A stretch of DNA of 64,000 bases. Origin: Chionoecetes opilio (taxonomy: Eukaryota; Arthropoda; Malacostraca; Decapoda; Majidae). The stretch is from positions 353,001-417,000 of the forward strand of contig JACEEZ010012749.1 in the NCBI GenBank assembly GCA_016584305.1, read 5' to 3'. Of the stretch, positions 42,801-51,992 are shown in pieces. The translations under genes were made by a program, and so were the position numbers. Each line of letters starts with the position of its first letter. Positions within the stretch are counted from its first letter, which is position 1. The notes below the pieces were generated by a model. It was not told where the DNA came from, did not search any database, and was given only the letters and a program-made list of their open reading frames with translations.

Positions 42801-45800
42801 AGCTGGTGCTGGAGAAGGCGTTCTCTATCTGCATGGGGCCGTCGTCGGGTCCTGACATCGGCGTCTTCAACCGATTCAAGGAACGGTGGGCTTTCATCAA
42901 CCAGAGCCAGCCGGAGCCGCCAACGCCCGACGAGCTGCCGCCCACCCTCCTGAACAAGCGGGACACACTTCTGCAGGAGTGGGCCACGCTGTTCAACACC
43001 AGCCACCCGCGGGACGACTACAAGGAGATGCTGGAGCTCTTCATCGTCCTGCTGGGTGGCGAGGGCGACGTCCCGAAAGTGAAGTTCCGGCAACCGGGCG
43101 CCATGCACCGCGCGCGCTGGATGGCGTGTGCCATCTACGCGGCGAAGATTACGCTGTTCGCCGCCCAACTGGGGGAGCTCTGCTCGCCGCGCGAGCTGTC
43201 CAGCCTCCGCCGGTTCACCTTCTTCGTCGCTGAGGTCTACGTGACCCGCTGGTTCGAGGCGCCCGTGGACGCCTTCGCGCCGGCGAATGACTTGAAACTG
43301 GCCGCCGACCTCCGCGACTTCCACAACGCTGAGATCGGCAAGGCGTACGTGAAGACCTTCTCCCGGCACTTCTGGTACCTGAGCGAGCCACTGGTCGCCA
43401 TGGCTCTCTTCGACCACCGCTTGCCAACCGCCGAGAAGAAGGCACTGGCGGAAGCGATGCAGCGGGAAAAAGGATCCGAGGAACCGCCGAAGCGCATCAC
43501 CGTCTCCGACGCCCGCCTTGCCTCGTCCACGCTAGTGTCGTTCGGAAGCCAGGCGTCCGGCGCCCTCCTCGACACCGTCGGAGCGGAGAGGGCGTTCCTC
43601 TCGAAGGAGCCGGAGGAGTGGCCGAGTGACACGGGGTTCGTCGCGTCGCGAGCCTACACGTCACCAACGACACGGCGGAGCGAGGGGTGGCGCTGTTCCA
43701 GTCCTTCAACCTCAGCCTGACGAAGAACGAGGATCAGCGCCAATTCCTCTTGCAGGTCATCGAGAGGCACCGTCGACAACAGCCAGGAACATCGAAGGCT
43801 TCCCTTCCCTGGCCAAGCGGAAGACAATGAGTGGCTTGGGCAACCATGATAGCCCCCGCCCCTAGAGGGGCTAATACTCGCTTTGAAGAGCGAGGGGGAC
43901 CAGCAGCCCAGCTGGAGGAAGGGGAGGTCTCAAAAGGCTTCAATATTGCCAACAAACACCCCAGAGACGATGTCCTTCCTTGTAGTCCCTATCAGAGTCT
44001 ATAGGGGGAACAATCAATCGACTTGCACCACCTTTAAATATACTTCGATTGCGCTCAAATTTTACACACGTTGTTTTCTCACCACCCCACAGTATTCCAC
44101 TAAGGGCCGTTCAAAAAATCCAACTTTCGTTTTTATCGGCACCCTAATACATACACACACAAGCACTCACCATAGACGGGCATCAGGTTTACATGTCTGA
44201 TGGTGTCCGAGGCGAGAGTAATGTTGCGAGGCATGATGTCAGACCTGCAACATAGAGGCCACGGGATATCAGACGCTGGTTTACATAAGAACAGAAGGAA
44301 GTTACAAGAGGCTGGGAGACCTACACGTGGGAATAAAATAGGTAAAATAGGGAGACCTATTTTTCACCCTTTTGTTTTGTTATACTATACTGCATAACAT
44401 TGTGCTATTAACCCCTTCACGCCCAGATCTTCCCTTTGCTATATAAAATTGTCTTGTCGAGCCATAATATTACAAAAAGTGACTTAATATACCAAATTAG
44501 TTAGTGGTCAAGGATACTAAACAGGTCATAGCTATTAAAACAATGCGTATATTAACTAAAAATTGTCTAATGGTACCCAAATACAATGGAAATAATGTTC
44601 TGGGCCTCAAGGGGTTAACGCCCAGATATTTCCTTTGCTATATAAAATTGTCTGTTGTTAGCCATGAAATAACGAAAAGTAACTGAATATATCAAATTAG
44701 TTAGTGGTCCAGGATACTAAACAGGTCATATCTATAAAACACTGCTTATATTCACTACAAATCATCTAATGGTACCCAACTTACAATGGAAATTACGTTC
44801 TGGGTCACAAGGGGTTAATGCAATATACTATGGCTGTGAACTAGGTTTCTTTTTTACATTACAAAGGACTGGCCAAGGGCAAAAAAGTTGACAAGATTGT
44901 TAACCAAGGAGGCGAAGTTGGAGAGGACCTATGAAGCAATATAAGCGTCAAAGGTCACAAGAAGACGAATCCAAGTTTGATCCATGATTTTAGATAATAT
45001 AGTTAGTTATCACTCTTTCACACTTATTAATTATCACATCAAAGGTCACAAGAGGGAGACTAGAGGGAACTAAGGAGACAAAGTTGAAGAGGACCAATAA
45101 AGAGATACTAAGCAACAAAGGTGACAAGAAGAAGAAAAAGAAGAACCTCCCCTGTTTTCCCTCTCCCACAATATACAGCTGTTTACACCACATAAAAGAG
45201 AATTAATTTAAGCGTCAAAGGTCACAAGAGGAACAAGAGGGAGTGATGGCAAGACTTACTCATCGACAAAGAGCACCGTCGGCCCCCAGTTGCGGCTTTC
45301 ACACAGCTGTTCCAGGTAGCCAGCCTCATCCGATGGCATGTCCAGGCTGTCCACGATCTTCAGGTCATCCTATGAGGAACAGGATAATTTATTGGAGGGA
45401 AAAGAATATGAACATAAGAAAATAAGGAAGCTACAAAAGGCTGCGAGACCTACACATGGTAGTTCCTGTTTCTTTAACACTACCTACATCCACCTTTCAT
45501 CCCCATCCATGAAATTGTCCAGCCTCCTTATTAAAACTCCCTAATGACTTCGCACTAACTACCTGATGACTGAGTCCATTCCAATCATTTACCACCCTAT
45601 TTGTGAACCCATTTTGAGATGCCTTTCTGATGTGTACCTGAGCAAACTTAGCAGACAGGGTTGAGGTGAGTCCCCTGAGCCGCTGGGAGAAGGGCAGCAT
45701 GTAGAAGTGTGTGGTGCCAGCGCGGGGCCCGTGCGTCACTCCTCCCCCACGCCACAGAGGGGACCTGGGAAGCAGTGAAAATAACAAAGAGTTAACCAAT

Positions 45801-48800
45801 GCAACATAAGCTTGGCTCACAATCTTTTATACTACAACTAGACCAATAGGGTGTCCCAAAATGCAAAAGTTTTGAAATGTTGCACGCTCGTGTGTTATTC
45901 CAGTTCTCTCATAGTAAAACAGTATTGCGTTGAAATTTTGGGCGAATTGAGTAATATTTAGGGGTCCCGACAAAGTGAACATTTAGGTGACGTGACTCGA
46001 ATTTCAGGATTTTTCTAAATTTCCACTTTTTTTCTCTCAGGTTATCAACATGGCAACAAGAGCCGCTAATAATCTTTGGCTGATCGATAAGGCTCCAATC
46101 GATTAAATCACCGGAGCCCGGCTACCATCGAAGGAGCAGGTCCTCCTCCGCTACTACCACCACCACCGGGAGATGGGGAAGACGGCGAGCTGGAGCAGGA
46201 AGGCGGTGGTGGAGGAGGGAGGCCCTTCTGGTCGCGCGCCGGGATTCCGACAACTACAGTAATACACGCCGGCACGAAGCTGTCAAAGCTGGTAAAGGCG
46301 TACAATGACCTCAAGAAGAACAAGAACAAAGACAGGCCGAAACATCGTATGGATGAGGAGATTTTCAAAGGAGACCTCCAAGAAATCTTCGACCTCGCAC
46401 ACTCCTCCTCTCTCCAACGGGCAGACGTGAAGGACGAGGACAAGGAGTTCCTACGGAGTCAGAGAGAAGACAGAAGGGAATCATCCATGGCTGGAATTGA
46501 CCTCGTGACAGCGAAGAAGGTGGAGAAGCAGGTCGAGCGCGGAACTCGACTCAAGCGGCTCCGGGAACGTGAAGACAGCGACATTGCCAGGCTGACTGAA
46601 AGGGCGGAAATCCCAAGCCAAAGCAGTAGCAGCAGCAGCAATCCTGTGTCGACGACGTCATCACCGGCTCGTGGATCCCGAAGCCAGAGGAAAAAACTCA
46701 AACAGTCGCCATCGATCTCCGTGAAGGATCTTAACCTCATTTCAACTTGGGATCGAGAGAAGTTGTCGGTGCGGCAAGCAACGTCAACGTTCGCAGCTAC
46801 CGCTCAAGTTCTTGGAATGGACATTGGGAGTATGGCGGTCTCGAAGAGCACGGTCCATCGAGCACGAATTGCAGGGAGAGAGCAAGCCGCTGAGAAGATC
46901 GTGGAACTGCGGAACCAGGAGATACCTGAGAGGTTGGTCCTGCATTGGGACGGAAAACTCCTCCCGTCCCTCTCTGGCGATACGGAGGACCGCATCGCCG
47001 TCCTCCTCACAGGGGAAGATGACGCCGAGTTCCTTCTTGGGGTCCCGGCAAGCTCGGATTCGACTGGCAGAAACGTGGCTGCAGTGGTCTTGAAGGAGGT
47101 GGACGAAGCGGGCGTCAGGGACAAGATCATCGCCTTCTGTTTCGACCAGACATGGGCATGATTATGATTATTAATAAAAAAAATCATAATCAAAGGCTGT
47201 GATTACATAATCATAATCAAATCATAATCAAAAGTTAAGCAACAGGCATAATCATAATCAAATCATAATCAAATATGAAGCTGCAGCTTTAATCATAATC
47301 AAATCATAATCATATTTTTCTTCATAATAATCAATGATTAAAATGTGATTATTGTGATTATTTCATTGTATTTTCCATGTTACAATTCTATTTCTCCTAA
47401 ATAAATTTGCCAATTTCACATATATATATGTTCCAGGTCCAAGCATGTTTGCAAAGCATGACACTAACTAAAGGCGTTTTCTGCGGGGGAGCAAGAGAAA
47501 TTTCGCTTGCAAGCGGTCACTTTTCTCTTGCTGTACCCCCGCAGAAAACGTTCACCCGTCGCTTGCTCCATGAGATGGCGACGCGGCGGCTGAGATGTAA
47601 GCAAAACAAAGATCAAATGACTATTTTGACCCTCTAGATATTTTCACACTGGGACGTATCCTATATCGTTATAGTCAGAAAAGTGTGCAGATTCAGGAAG
47701 TGTGCTTAGAAATTTAATGTGATCATAAATAGCCGAGCAATGAGATGATGAAGCCAAACAAGTGTGAGAAAATGTTTATGCACTGTTTTACTTAACCCTT
47801 GTTTTTGAATACTTGTACTTACATTACAATTATAAATGTATACTAATGCGATGCAAAATTTCCTCAGGAAGCTGATAGTAGTCTCAGTGTTTCTTAATAT
47901 CCATTGGTATTGTAATTTGTATTGTATTGTAATTTTTTTATAACAATAGTTTAAGTGATTTAAATACAGTGTAGTTATTTATATTACTCAAATATAAAGA
48001 AGAAAAATGCACCAATTAGATGTGGTTTCCTTTAAGCTAGTGTCAATTGCAATAAAATACACTTGACTAATGTATAACTGAACGAAAAAATTACCTTAAT
48101 AATACATTGTGTACAAATAATCACAATAAAATGAGATTATAATCATAATCTAATCATAATCAAGCAATAATAGAAAAAATATAATCATAATCAAAAATAC
48201 GTAAAGCGAAATAATCATAATCAAATCATAATCATAAAAAGGAAAAAACTAGTAATCATAATCTAATCATAATAAAAAATTATTCCGGATGATAATCAAA
48301 ATCAAATCATAATCAGTTTTTATAATCACGCCCATGTCTGGTTTCGACACCACGGCTTCGAACACTGGCATGGTGCAAGGTGCTTGCATTCGGATTGAGC
48401 AAGAACTCGGACGAAGCTTGCTTTGGTTGGCCTGCCGCCATCATGTCCACGAGGTGATCCTCAAGGATGTCTTCGAAGCCAGCCTCGGCTCTTCCTCTGG
48501 TCCTGACATTGGAATCTTCAAACGACTCCGTGATCGATGGTCCTTCGTGGATTCCTAGCAGAGAGAGACGGTGGAAACATCGGAGGACCTCGTAGAGTTC
48601 TTCGCCACCAATGACACTGCCAGCAAGCTGAAGGACGACGCATTGGCCTTCCTGAAGGAGGCTCTGATGTCGAAGAACCATCCCAGGGAGGACTATGAAG
48701 AACTTCTCCGTCTCTCCTACCTGTTCCTCGGTGGTGAAGGTCCAGCCAAACCATTCCGCCGTCCTGGAGCTCTCCATCAAGCCCGGTGGATGGCCAAGGC

Positions 48801-51188
48801 CATCTACTGCCTCAAGCTTCAGATGCTGAAATCCCAGCTGTCCCTGACTGGTCGAGAGAAGGCCGGAGTGGAACGAGTGGCCCTCCTCGTTGCTCTGGTG
48901 TACTGCAAGCAATGGCATGAGGCACCGATCTCTGTGAAAGCTCCGTTGAACGACGTGCTCTTCCTCGAGATCCTCAAGACATACCCTGACCAAACCGTTG
49001 CCAAGGCAGCAGAACAAGCCCTGCGACGCCACCTGTGGTACGTTTCCGAGGAAAACGCGGGACTGGCCTTCTTCGACTCAAGGATTGATGTGGAGAAGAA
49101 GCAGATGGTTAAGGCATTGGACAAGCCCGCCTCGAAGAAGGAACTCAAGCGATTGGAGGGAAAAAAGATGACGATGTCTTCCTCCCTCTCGTCCTTCGTC
49201 ACTTCGAAGACACGGTCCTTCCCTTCTTTCAGAAACTCGACGCGGACGAGGGCTTCCTGGCAAAGGACCCGGCATTGTGGGAGGAGGACGACCGATTCAA
49301 GGATGCTCGGAAACGGGCACTTGGCCTCCAAGTGGTCAACGATGCCGCGGAGCGGGGCATCGCCCTAGTCCAGCGCTACCTGGGGTCCACGAAGTCGGCC
49401 GCACAGGAGAAGTATCTCCTCCAGTTAGTCCACCACCATCGGAAACTTGTGGGGCGGGAAAAGAAGGAGGACCTTAAAAAGAAGGCTTTCTGAATGGAAA
49501 CAATGAAAACTGTCTGTTTTGGTTTCCTTATAAGTTTCTTTCTAAAAATGTGGGATGTTTTGAGTTTTTTCTTTGTTTTTGAAGGTTATTAGAAAATTGT
49601 TCAGTTTGTCGCGACCCCTAAATATTCTCCGAATTTCATCTAATTTCACAGGAACTACTCTTATGCATGTGTGAACAGAAGTAAAACACGAGCAAGTGAA
49701 AAAAACATGTTTCATTTTTCCCTCTATGAACTTGGGACACCCTATAGAATACACCACTTTAGCTCACACTGGTTCGCTCACCTTATGGACCCGTGTCTGG
49801 ACCGACCCATTCCTTTCTGCGGCCACGGCTTCCTCCCGCCGCCCCGCACCTCAGCGCGTGATTTGGTGTGGGCCGTATTCTGCAGCACAACATAACATAA
49901 AAAAGTAAGAAAATAAGGAAGCTACAAGAGGCCGCGAAACCTACACGTGTTAGTTCCTGATTAACATAAGGATTAGTCACTCCTTGAACAAAATTAACAA
50001 TAACAACAAAAATACCAATACCAGGACTAATGACTTACCACCATGCACATTTTACGCTGCCAGACAACATTATCATGAATGATGTCCAGTCTTGGGAAAG
50101 CGCCGAAGACCTGTGGGTGGAGGTGCATGAGTCCCACCTGGGGAGAGGCAGCGCTGGTGTCCAAAGTCTCTATCCAGGCTTCCCGGGGCACAACGACAGA
50201 ACTGCGAGGGAGGCAAGAATATTATACCTATATTAAAACTATACTATATACCTATATTTTATATACTCCATGATCAAAAATGAAAAAAGACGAATAAAAA
50301 AATAATTAGCTACAGATAAAGATTTCAACAAGTACAATTTTATCATACAGCTACTTAAAACATTATATAGGTATTTTCATTAATAGCATAAATTTCTCTT
50401 CATAACCTATAATACTATACCATACTATATACTATAATTCATAATACTATAATCATAATATTACCACAAATCATTGCATTCATTTACCTGCAATCATCGA
50501 ATTTCTCATCCAGTATGAGTGGAAATTTTTTGCCATCAATGCCTGTGGCTGCTGCTGCTGCTGCATTTTCTTGGTGCCTTGCTGTTGTTACACTAAAATT
50601 CTGTGAAATAAAAAAGTAAAGTGTCAATACCATATGTATAAATATCTATCATAACACCAGAAAGATGAGAGACTAAAACACAACAAGGATTTCAATAAAA
50701 AAAACTACATTTCTCTGTGCAAAACTTAAGATGTCATATATAACATTATTTTTTTTCTAATGTTTATAAGAGGTTTCTATTTTTGATGAGATGTTTCTAT
50801 TTCCTTTTATATATTTTGTAAAAATGGACGAGGACTGCGCGGTCATCTTTGGTAAAATTGGACGAGGGCTGCGCGGTCATTTTCGGTAAAAATGGACGAG
50901 GACTGCTCGGTCATTTTTTGGTCAAAATGGACGAGGGCTGCGCGGTCATTTTTGGTAAAAATGGACGAGGACTGCGCGGTCATTTTTGGTAAAAATGGAC
51001 GAGGACTGTGCGGTCATTTTTAGTATAAATGGACGAGAACTGCGAGGTCATTTTTAGTAAATATGGACGAGGACTGCGCGGTCGTTTTCAGAGACACCGA
51101 CAAATTTTTCCTGGCTTACAATAGGTGCTTTTTCTAATGGAGATAGTTGTATTTTCCGGAAACCCATACTGTAAACAAACAAACAAAA

Positions 51189-51227
<39 letters not shown>

Positions 51228-51580
51228 AACCACTAAGTACACCTAACCTAATCTTATAGGTTTTAATGAAACCAAACCTAACCTTAACCACTAAGTATAC
51301 CTAACCTTAACCTTGAGCATGCATAAAATTCGGTGATTAAATACATATATATTTTTTTAAATGGGTTTCCGGAAAATAAAATTATCTCCATTAGAAAAAG
51401 CACCTATTGTAGGCCAGGAAAAATTTGTCGGTGTCTCTGAAAACGACCGCGAAGTTCTCGTCCATTATAACTCCCCTGGCTAACCAGGTGAGCTAACTCT
51501 ATAGGCCTACTCACCCTGAAGGCGGTGCGAAGGATGAGGGTCGAGGGGTTGCCACACACCCTGCCCAGCGCCCCTGCCAT
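39688..51580 (-). CDS. mRpL4: mitochondrial large-subunit ribosomal protein uL4m (split gene, 8 coding exons)
   Basis: Joined minus-strand exons 51580-51515, 50600-50488, 50201-50039, 49879-49782, 45764-45638, 45369-45260, 44244-44171 and 39827-39688 give 891 nt, 296 residues, open throughout. All seven introns are GT-AG and in phase. The product starts with an Arg-rich presequence ([20 protein letters not shown]) for mitochondrial import. Family landmarks follow: [119 protein letters not shown]. uL4m binds 16S rRNA in the mitoribosomal large subunit near the exit tunnel. Length fits the family (about 300). The ATG at 51580 is the first in frame; a pyrimidine tract and CAG just upstream could mean a 5'-UTR intron. 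Introns are full of transposons. Confidence 0.93.
39830..41396. repeat. mRpL4 intron 7, distal part: repeats only
   Basis: About 39900-40010 and 41140-41395 share ATAGGCAAACATA and ACCTGCACAAGAACTA blocks. 40362-40450 and 40452-40545 are a tandem duplication (AAGTAAGCCGACAAAGT...). The word ATTATCGACAG recurs near 40076, 40250 and 40731, and inverted near 40691 and 41113. GAGCATCTGCTAC...TTATCGACAG at about 40062-40085 is inverted at 41110-41135, suggesting an element of about 1.07 kb. No coding. Confidence 0.55.
41397..44146 (+). mobile_element. hAT-like DNA transposon with transposase gene, perfect 8-bp target duplication
   Basis: The ends TAGGGTGCCAATAGCG and GGCACCCTA are inverted, with a second inverted box (TTTTTGAACGGCCCTT, about 41440-41456, versus AAGGGCCGTTCAAAAAA, about 44102-44118). 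Flanks are ATACATAC at 41389-41396 and 44147-44154. It lies in mRpL4 intron 7 in antisense orientation. It has one long GC-rich gene, unlike the AT-rich surroundings. A related element is at 45847-49744. Confidence 0.9.
41618..43795 (+). pseudogene. hAT-like transposase, nearly full length, three lesions
   Basis: ATG at 41618 after TTTTTCAG, a likely 5'-UTR acceptor. About 725 codons in one frame, interrupted by TGA (42080) and TAA (42644) and a frameshift near 43640. Landmarks in order: [60 protein letters not shown] (Asp), [28 protein letters not shown] (Asp, Asn), [12 protein letters not shown] (C-x-x-H), [31 protein letters not shown], and after the shift [14 protein letters not shown]. 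The D...D-x-x-x-N...CxxH order resembles hAT transposases. Identity is inferred from motifs and the 8-bp duplication. Confidence 0.7.
44171..44244 (-). CDS. mRpL4: mRpL4 coding exon 7
   Basis: Acceptor CTATGTTGCAG, donor GTGAGTG. Encodes [20 protein letters not shown] and MPVY. Only 24 bp separate its last base from the end of the hAT-like element at 44146. Confidence 0.9.
44282..44340 (-). repeat. LINE 3' tail fragment in mRpL4 intron 6
   Basis: In minus orientation CCACGTGTAGGTCTCCCAGC and TCTTGTAACTTCC, as at 45410 and 39200. Truncated. Confidence 0.7.
44412..44814. mobile_element. piggyBac-like MITE, tandem dimer with TTAA joints
   Basis: Two copies (44412-44614 and 44619-44814) of a ~200-bp unit starting CCCCTTCACGCCCAGAT or CGCCCAGATATTTCC and ending CTCAAGGGG or CACAAGGGG. 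TTAA stands at 44408-44411, 44615-44618 and 44815-44818. CCCCTT/AAGGGG ends with TTAA targets are piggyBac-type. The dimer shares the middle TTAA. Lies in mRpL4 intron 6. Confidence 0.7.
44860..45245. repeat. degenerate repeats of CAAAGGTCACAAGA in mRpL4 intron 6
   Basis: The word (T)CAAAGGTCACAAGA(G/A) recurs about four times (about 44948, 45040, 45118 with GTGACAAG, 45216) with AAGGAGGCGAAGTTGGAGAGG-like blocks between. A decayed tandem, no gene. Confidence 0.5.
45260..45369 (-). CDS. mRpL4: mRpL4 coding exon 6
   Basis: Acceptor TTCCTCATAG, donor GTAAGTC. Encodes [20 protein letters not shown] and [16 protein letters not shown]. The D-D-L-x-I-V-D-S-L motif is diagnostic of the family. Confidence 0.95.
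45408..45636 (-). mobile_element. CR1-like LINE 3' end (ORF2 tail plus 3' UTR) in mRpL4 intron 5
   Basis: The minus strand reads [20 protein letters not shown] and a shortened tail, then a 3' UTR with GGAACTACCATGTGTAGG and the terminal TTATTTTCTTATGTTCATA. It starts essentially at the exon-5 donor and fills the 268-bp intron. It links the dispersed tail fragments (39200, 44282, 49897, 51925) to one LINE family. Confidence 0.8.
45638..45764 (-). CDS. mRpL4: mRpL4 coding exon 5
   Basis: Acceptor CTTCCCAG, donor GTACACATC. Encodes [16 protein letters not shown] and [20 protein letters not shown]. The donor lies next to a CR1-like LINE 3' end, and the frame is open across it into the LINE ORF, so unspliced transcript would read on. 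Confidence 0.93.
46050..49492 (+). pseudogene. hAT-like transposase, interrupted by a MITE and other lesions
   Basis: [18 protein letters not shown] at 46050, then a TAA (about 46104), frameshifts near 46190, a long frame 46349-47146, the nested MITE (47147-48340), and continuation from 48341 to 49492 with a TAG at 48556 and a frameshift near 49190. It shares [78 protein letters not shown] and [16 protein letters not shown] with the gene at 41618. About 747 codons without the insert. Dead copy. Confidence 0.7.
47147..48340. mobile_element. hAT MITE rich in ATAATC repeats, inserted in the transposase gene
   Basis: CAGACATGGGCATGATTATG begins the insert and ATAATCACGCCCATGTCTG ends it. GTTTCGAC stands at 47139-47146 and 48341-48348, an exact 8-bp duplication. 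Both ends have arrays of AATCATAATCAA. A 28-bp hairpin (CGTTTTCTGCGGG...CCCGCAGAAAACG) lies at 47472-47549. No protein. Confidence 0.9.
49782..49879 (-). CDS. mRpL4: mRpL4 coding exon 4
   Basis: Acceptor GTGCTGCAG, donor GTGAGCG. Encodes [20 protein letters not shown] and [12 protein letters not shown], the invariant uL4 loop rich in Gly/Arg/Lys that contacts rRNA. It ends with two bases of the Arg codon. Confidence 0.95.
49897..49965 (-). repeat. LINE 3' tail fragment in mRpL4 intron 3
   Basis: In minus orientation GGAACTAACACGTGTAGG, then TTGTAGCTTCCTTATTTTCT. It lies 18 bp from exon 4. Confidence 0.75.
50039..50201 (-). CDS. mRpL4: mRpL4 coding exon 3
   Basis: Acceptor CCTCGCAG, donor GTAAGTC. 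Encodes [17 protein letters not shown], then [20 protein letters not shown] and [12 protein letters not shown]. The start of the uL4 fold (AW-ETL, HP-VF, PR-DI-H) is clearly recognisable. Confidence 0.93.
50488..50600 (-). CDS. mRpL4: mRpL4 coding exon 2
   Basis: Acceptor TATTTCACAG, donor GTAAATG. Encodes [10 protein letters not shown], a six-Ala run from a GCA repeat, and [14 protein letters not shown]. This linker between presequence and body is the least conserved part. Phase: ends after two bases of a Ser codon. Confidence 0.85.
50815..51062. repeat. tandem repeat of a foldback end, about 8 units, mRpL4 intron 1
   Basis: Units of 33-36 bp: GGTAAAAATGGACGAGGACT plus GCGCGGTCATTTTT. This is the outermost ~34 bp of the GGTAATAATGGACGAG foldback family. 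The last unit runs into the full arm at 51064. Confidence 0.85.
51064..51464. mobile_element. complete small foldback element with TTAGG-type core, mRpL4 intron 1
   Basis: The left arm 51064-51170 (TGGACGAGGACTGCGCGG to ATTTTCCGGAAACCCAT) is mirrored at 51360-51464. The core has a run of A (about 51189-51226) and the strings TTAACCACTAAGTATACC, TAACC and TTATAGGTTTTAATGAAACC. This is the clearest short copy of the family. Confidence 0.8.
51515..51580 (-). CDS. mRpL4: mRpL4 coding exon 1 (presequence)
   Basis: Encodes [20 protein letters not shown] plus FR, with basic and small residues and no acidic ones, a mitochondrial targeting peptide. The donor is TTCAGG|GTGAGT. The frame is open upstream to about 51673 but without an ATG. 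CCCTGTACAG directly before the ATG resembles a splice acceptor. Confidence 0.85.
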
Positions 51581-51589
51581 GCTGTACAG

Positions 51590-51924
51590 GGCAGGGAGGG
51601 GGGAGTTTAAAGGTAAGAGTGAGCTGGGATGGAAGGCAAAGGAACAGGAGGGGAGGCACGAAGCAAGAAACACACACTAGGCGCCAAGTTTCGGTGTTAA
51701 GGCGTTTGTTTTGTAAAGATAACACCACTATTCCTTCTGCTGTGTGTCCTTCACTTCACTTATTTCAGTTATTCTCTTATCCCTAGCCCACAGTTTGTCT
51801 TCTAAACCACTAATAGGCAGAGAACTACCGGTGAACGAGGGCTGTTTAATGTTTACGTGATGTGGTCTTGGTCTTGGTCTAGGAGGCTTTTCCTTGCTTT
51901 TGCCTCGGCGCTCTCTTTTTAGGT
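51590..51924. other. mRpL4 upstream region, possible 5' UTR/promoter
   Basis: No TATA box or initiator is obvious relative to the ATG at 51580. The first ~90 bp upstream is pyrimidine-rich on the minus strand. I cannot place the transcription start. Confidence 0.3.
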
Positions 51925-51992
51925 GACAGGAACTACCACGTGTAGGCCTCGCGGCCTCTTGTAGCTTCCTTATTTTCTTATGTTCTTATATT
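51925..51992 (+). repeat. LINE 3' tail fragment upstream of mRpL4
   Basis: Plus-strand GGAACTACCACGTGTAGGCC, then TTGTAGCTTCCTTATTTTCT and TATGTTCTTATATTC, the same tail as in the gene but in the opposite orientation. Confidence 0.75.

Larger units (their letters stand above)
45847..49744 (+). mobile_element. hAT-like DNA transposon, second family member, with nested MITE
   Basis: The ends TAGGGTGTCCCAAAATGC and GGGACACCCTA are inverted, and GTTTTGAAATGTTGCACGC is partly mirrored by ACATGTTTCATTTTTCC. The flanks TAGACCAA and TAGAATAC share only four positions, so the duplication is unclear. The element fills mRpL4 intron 4: 82 bp separate it from exon 5 and 37 bp from exon 4. A nested hAT MITE is at 47147-48340. 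Confidence 0.8.

Noticed and set aside
42770..43417. 215-codon minus-strand frame
   Set aside because: Shadow of the GC-rich hAT-like transposase on the opposite strand.
41728..43445. mRpL4-related exons on the minus strand within the GC-rich block
   Set aside because: No match to the ribosomal protein and no splice signals; the block belongs to the plus-strand transposase.
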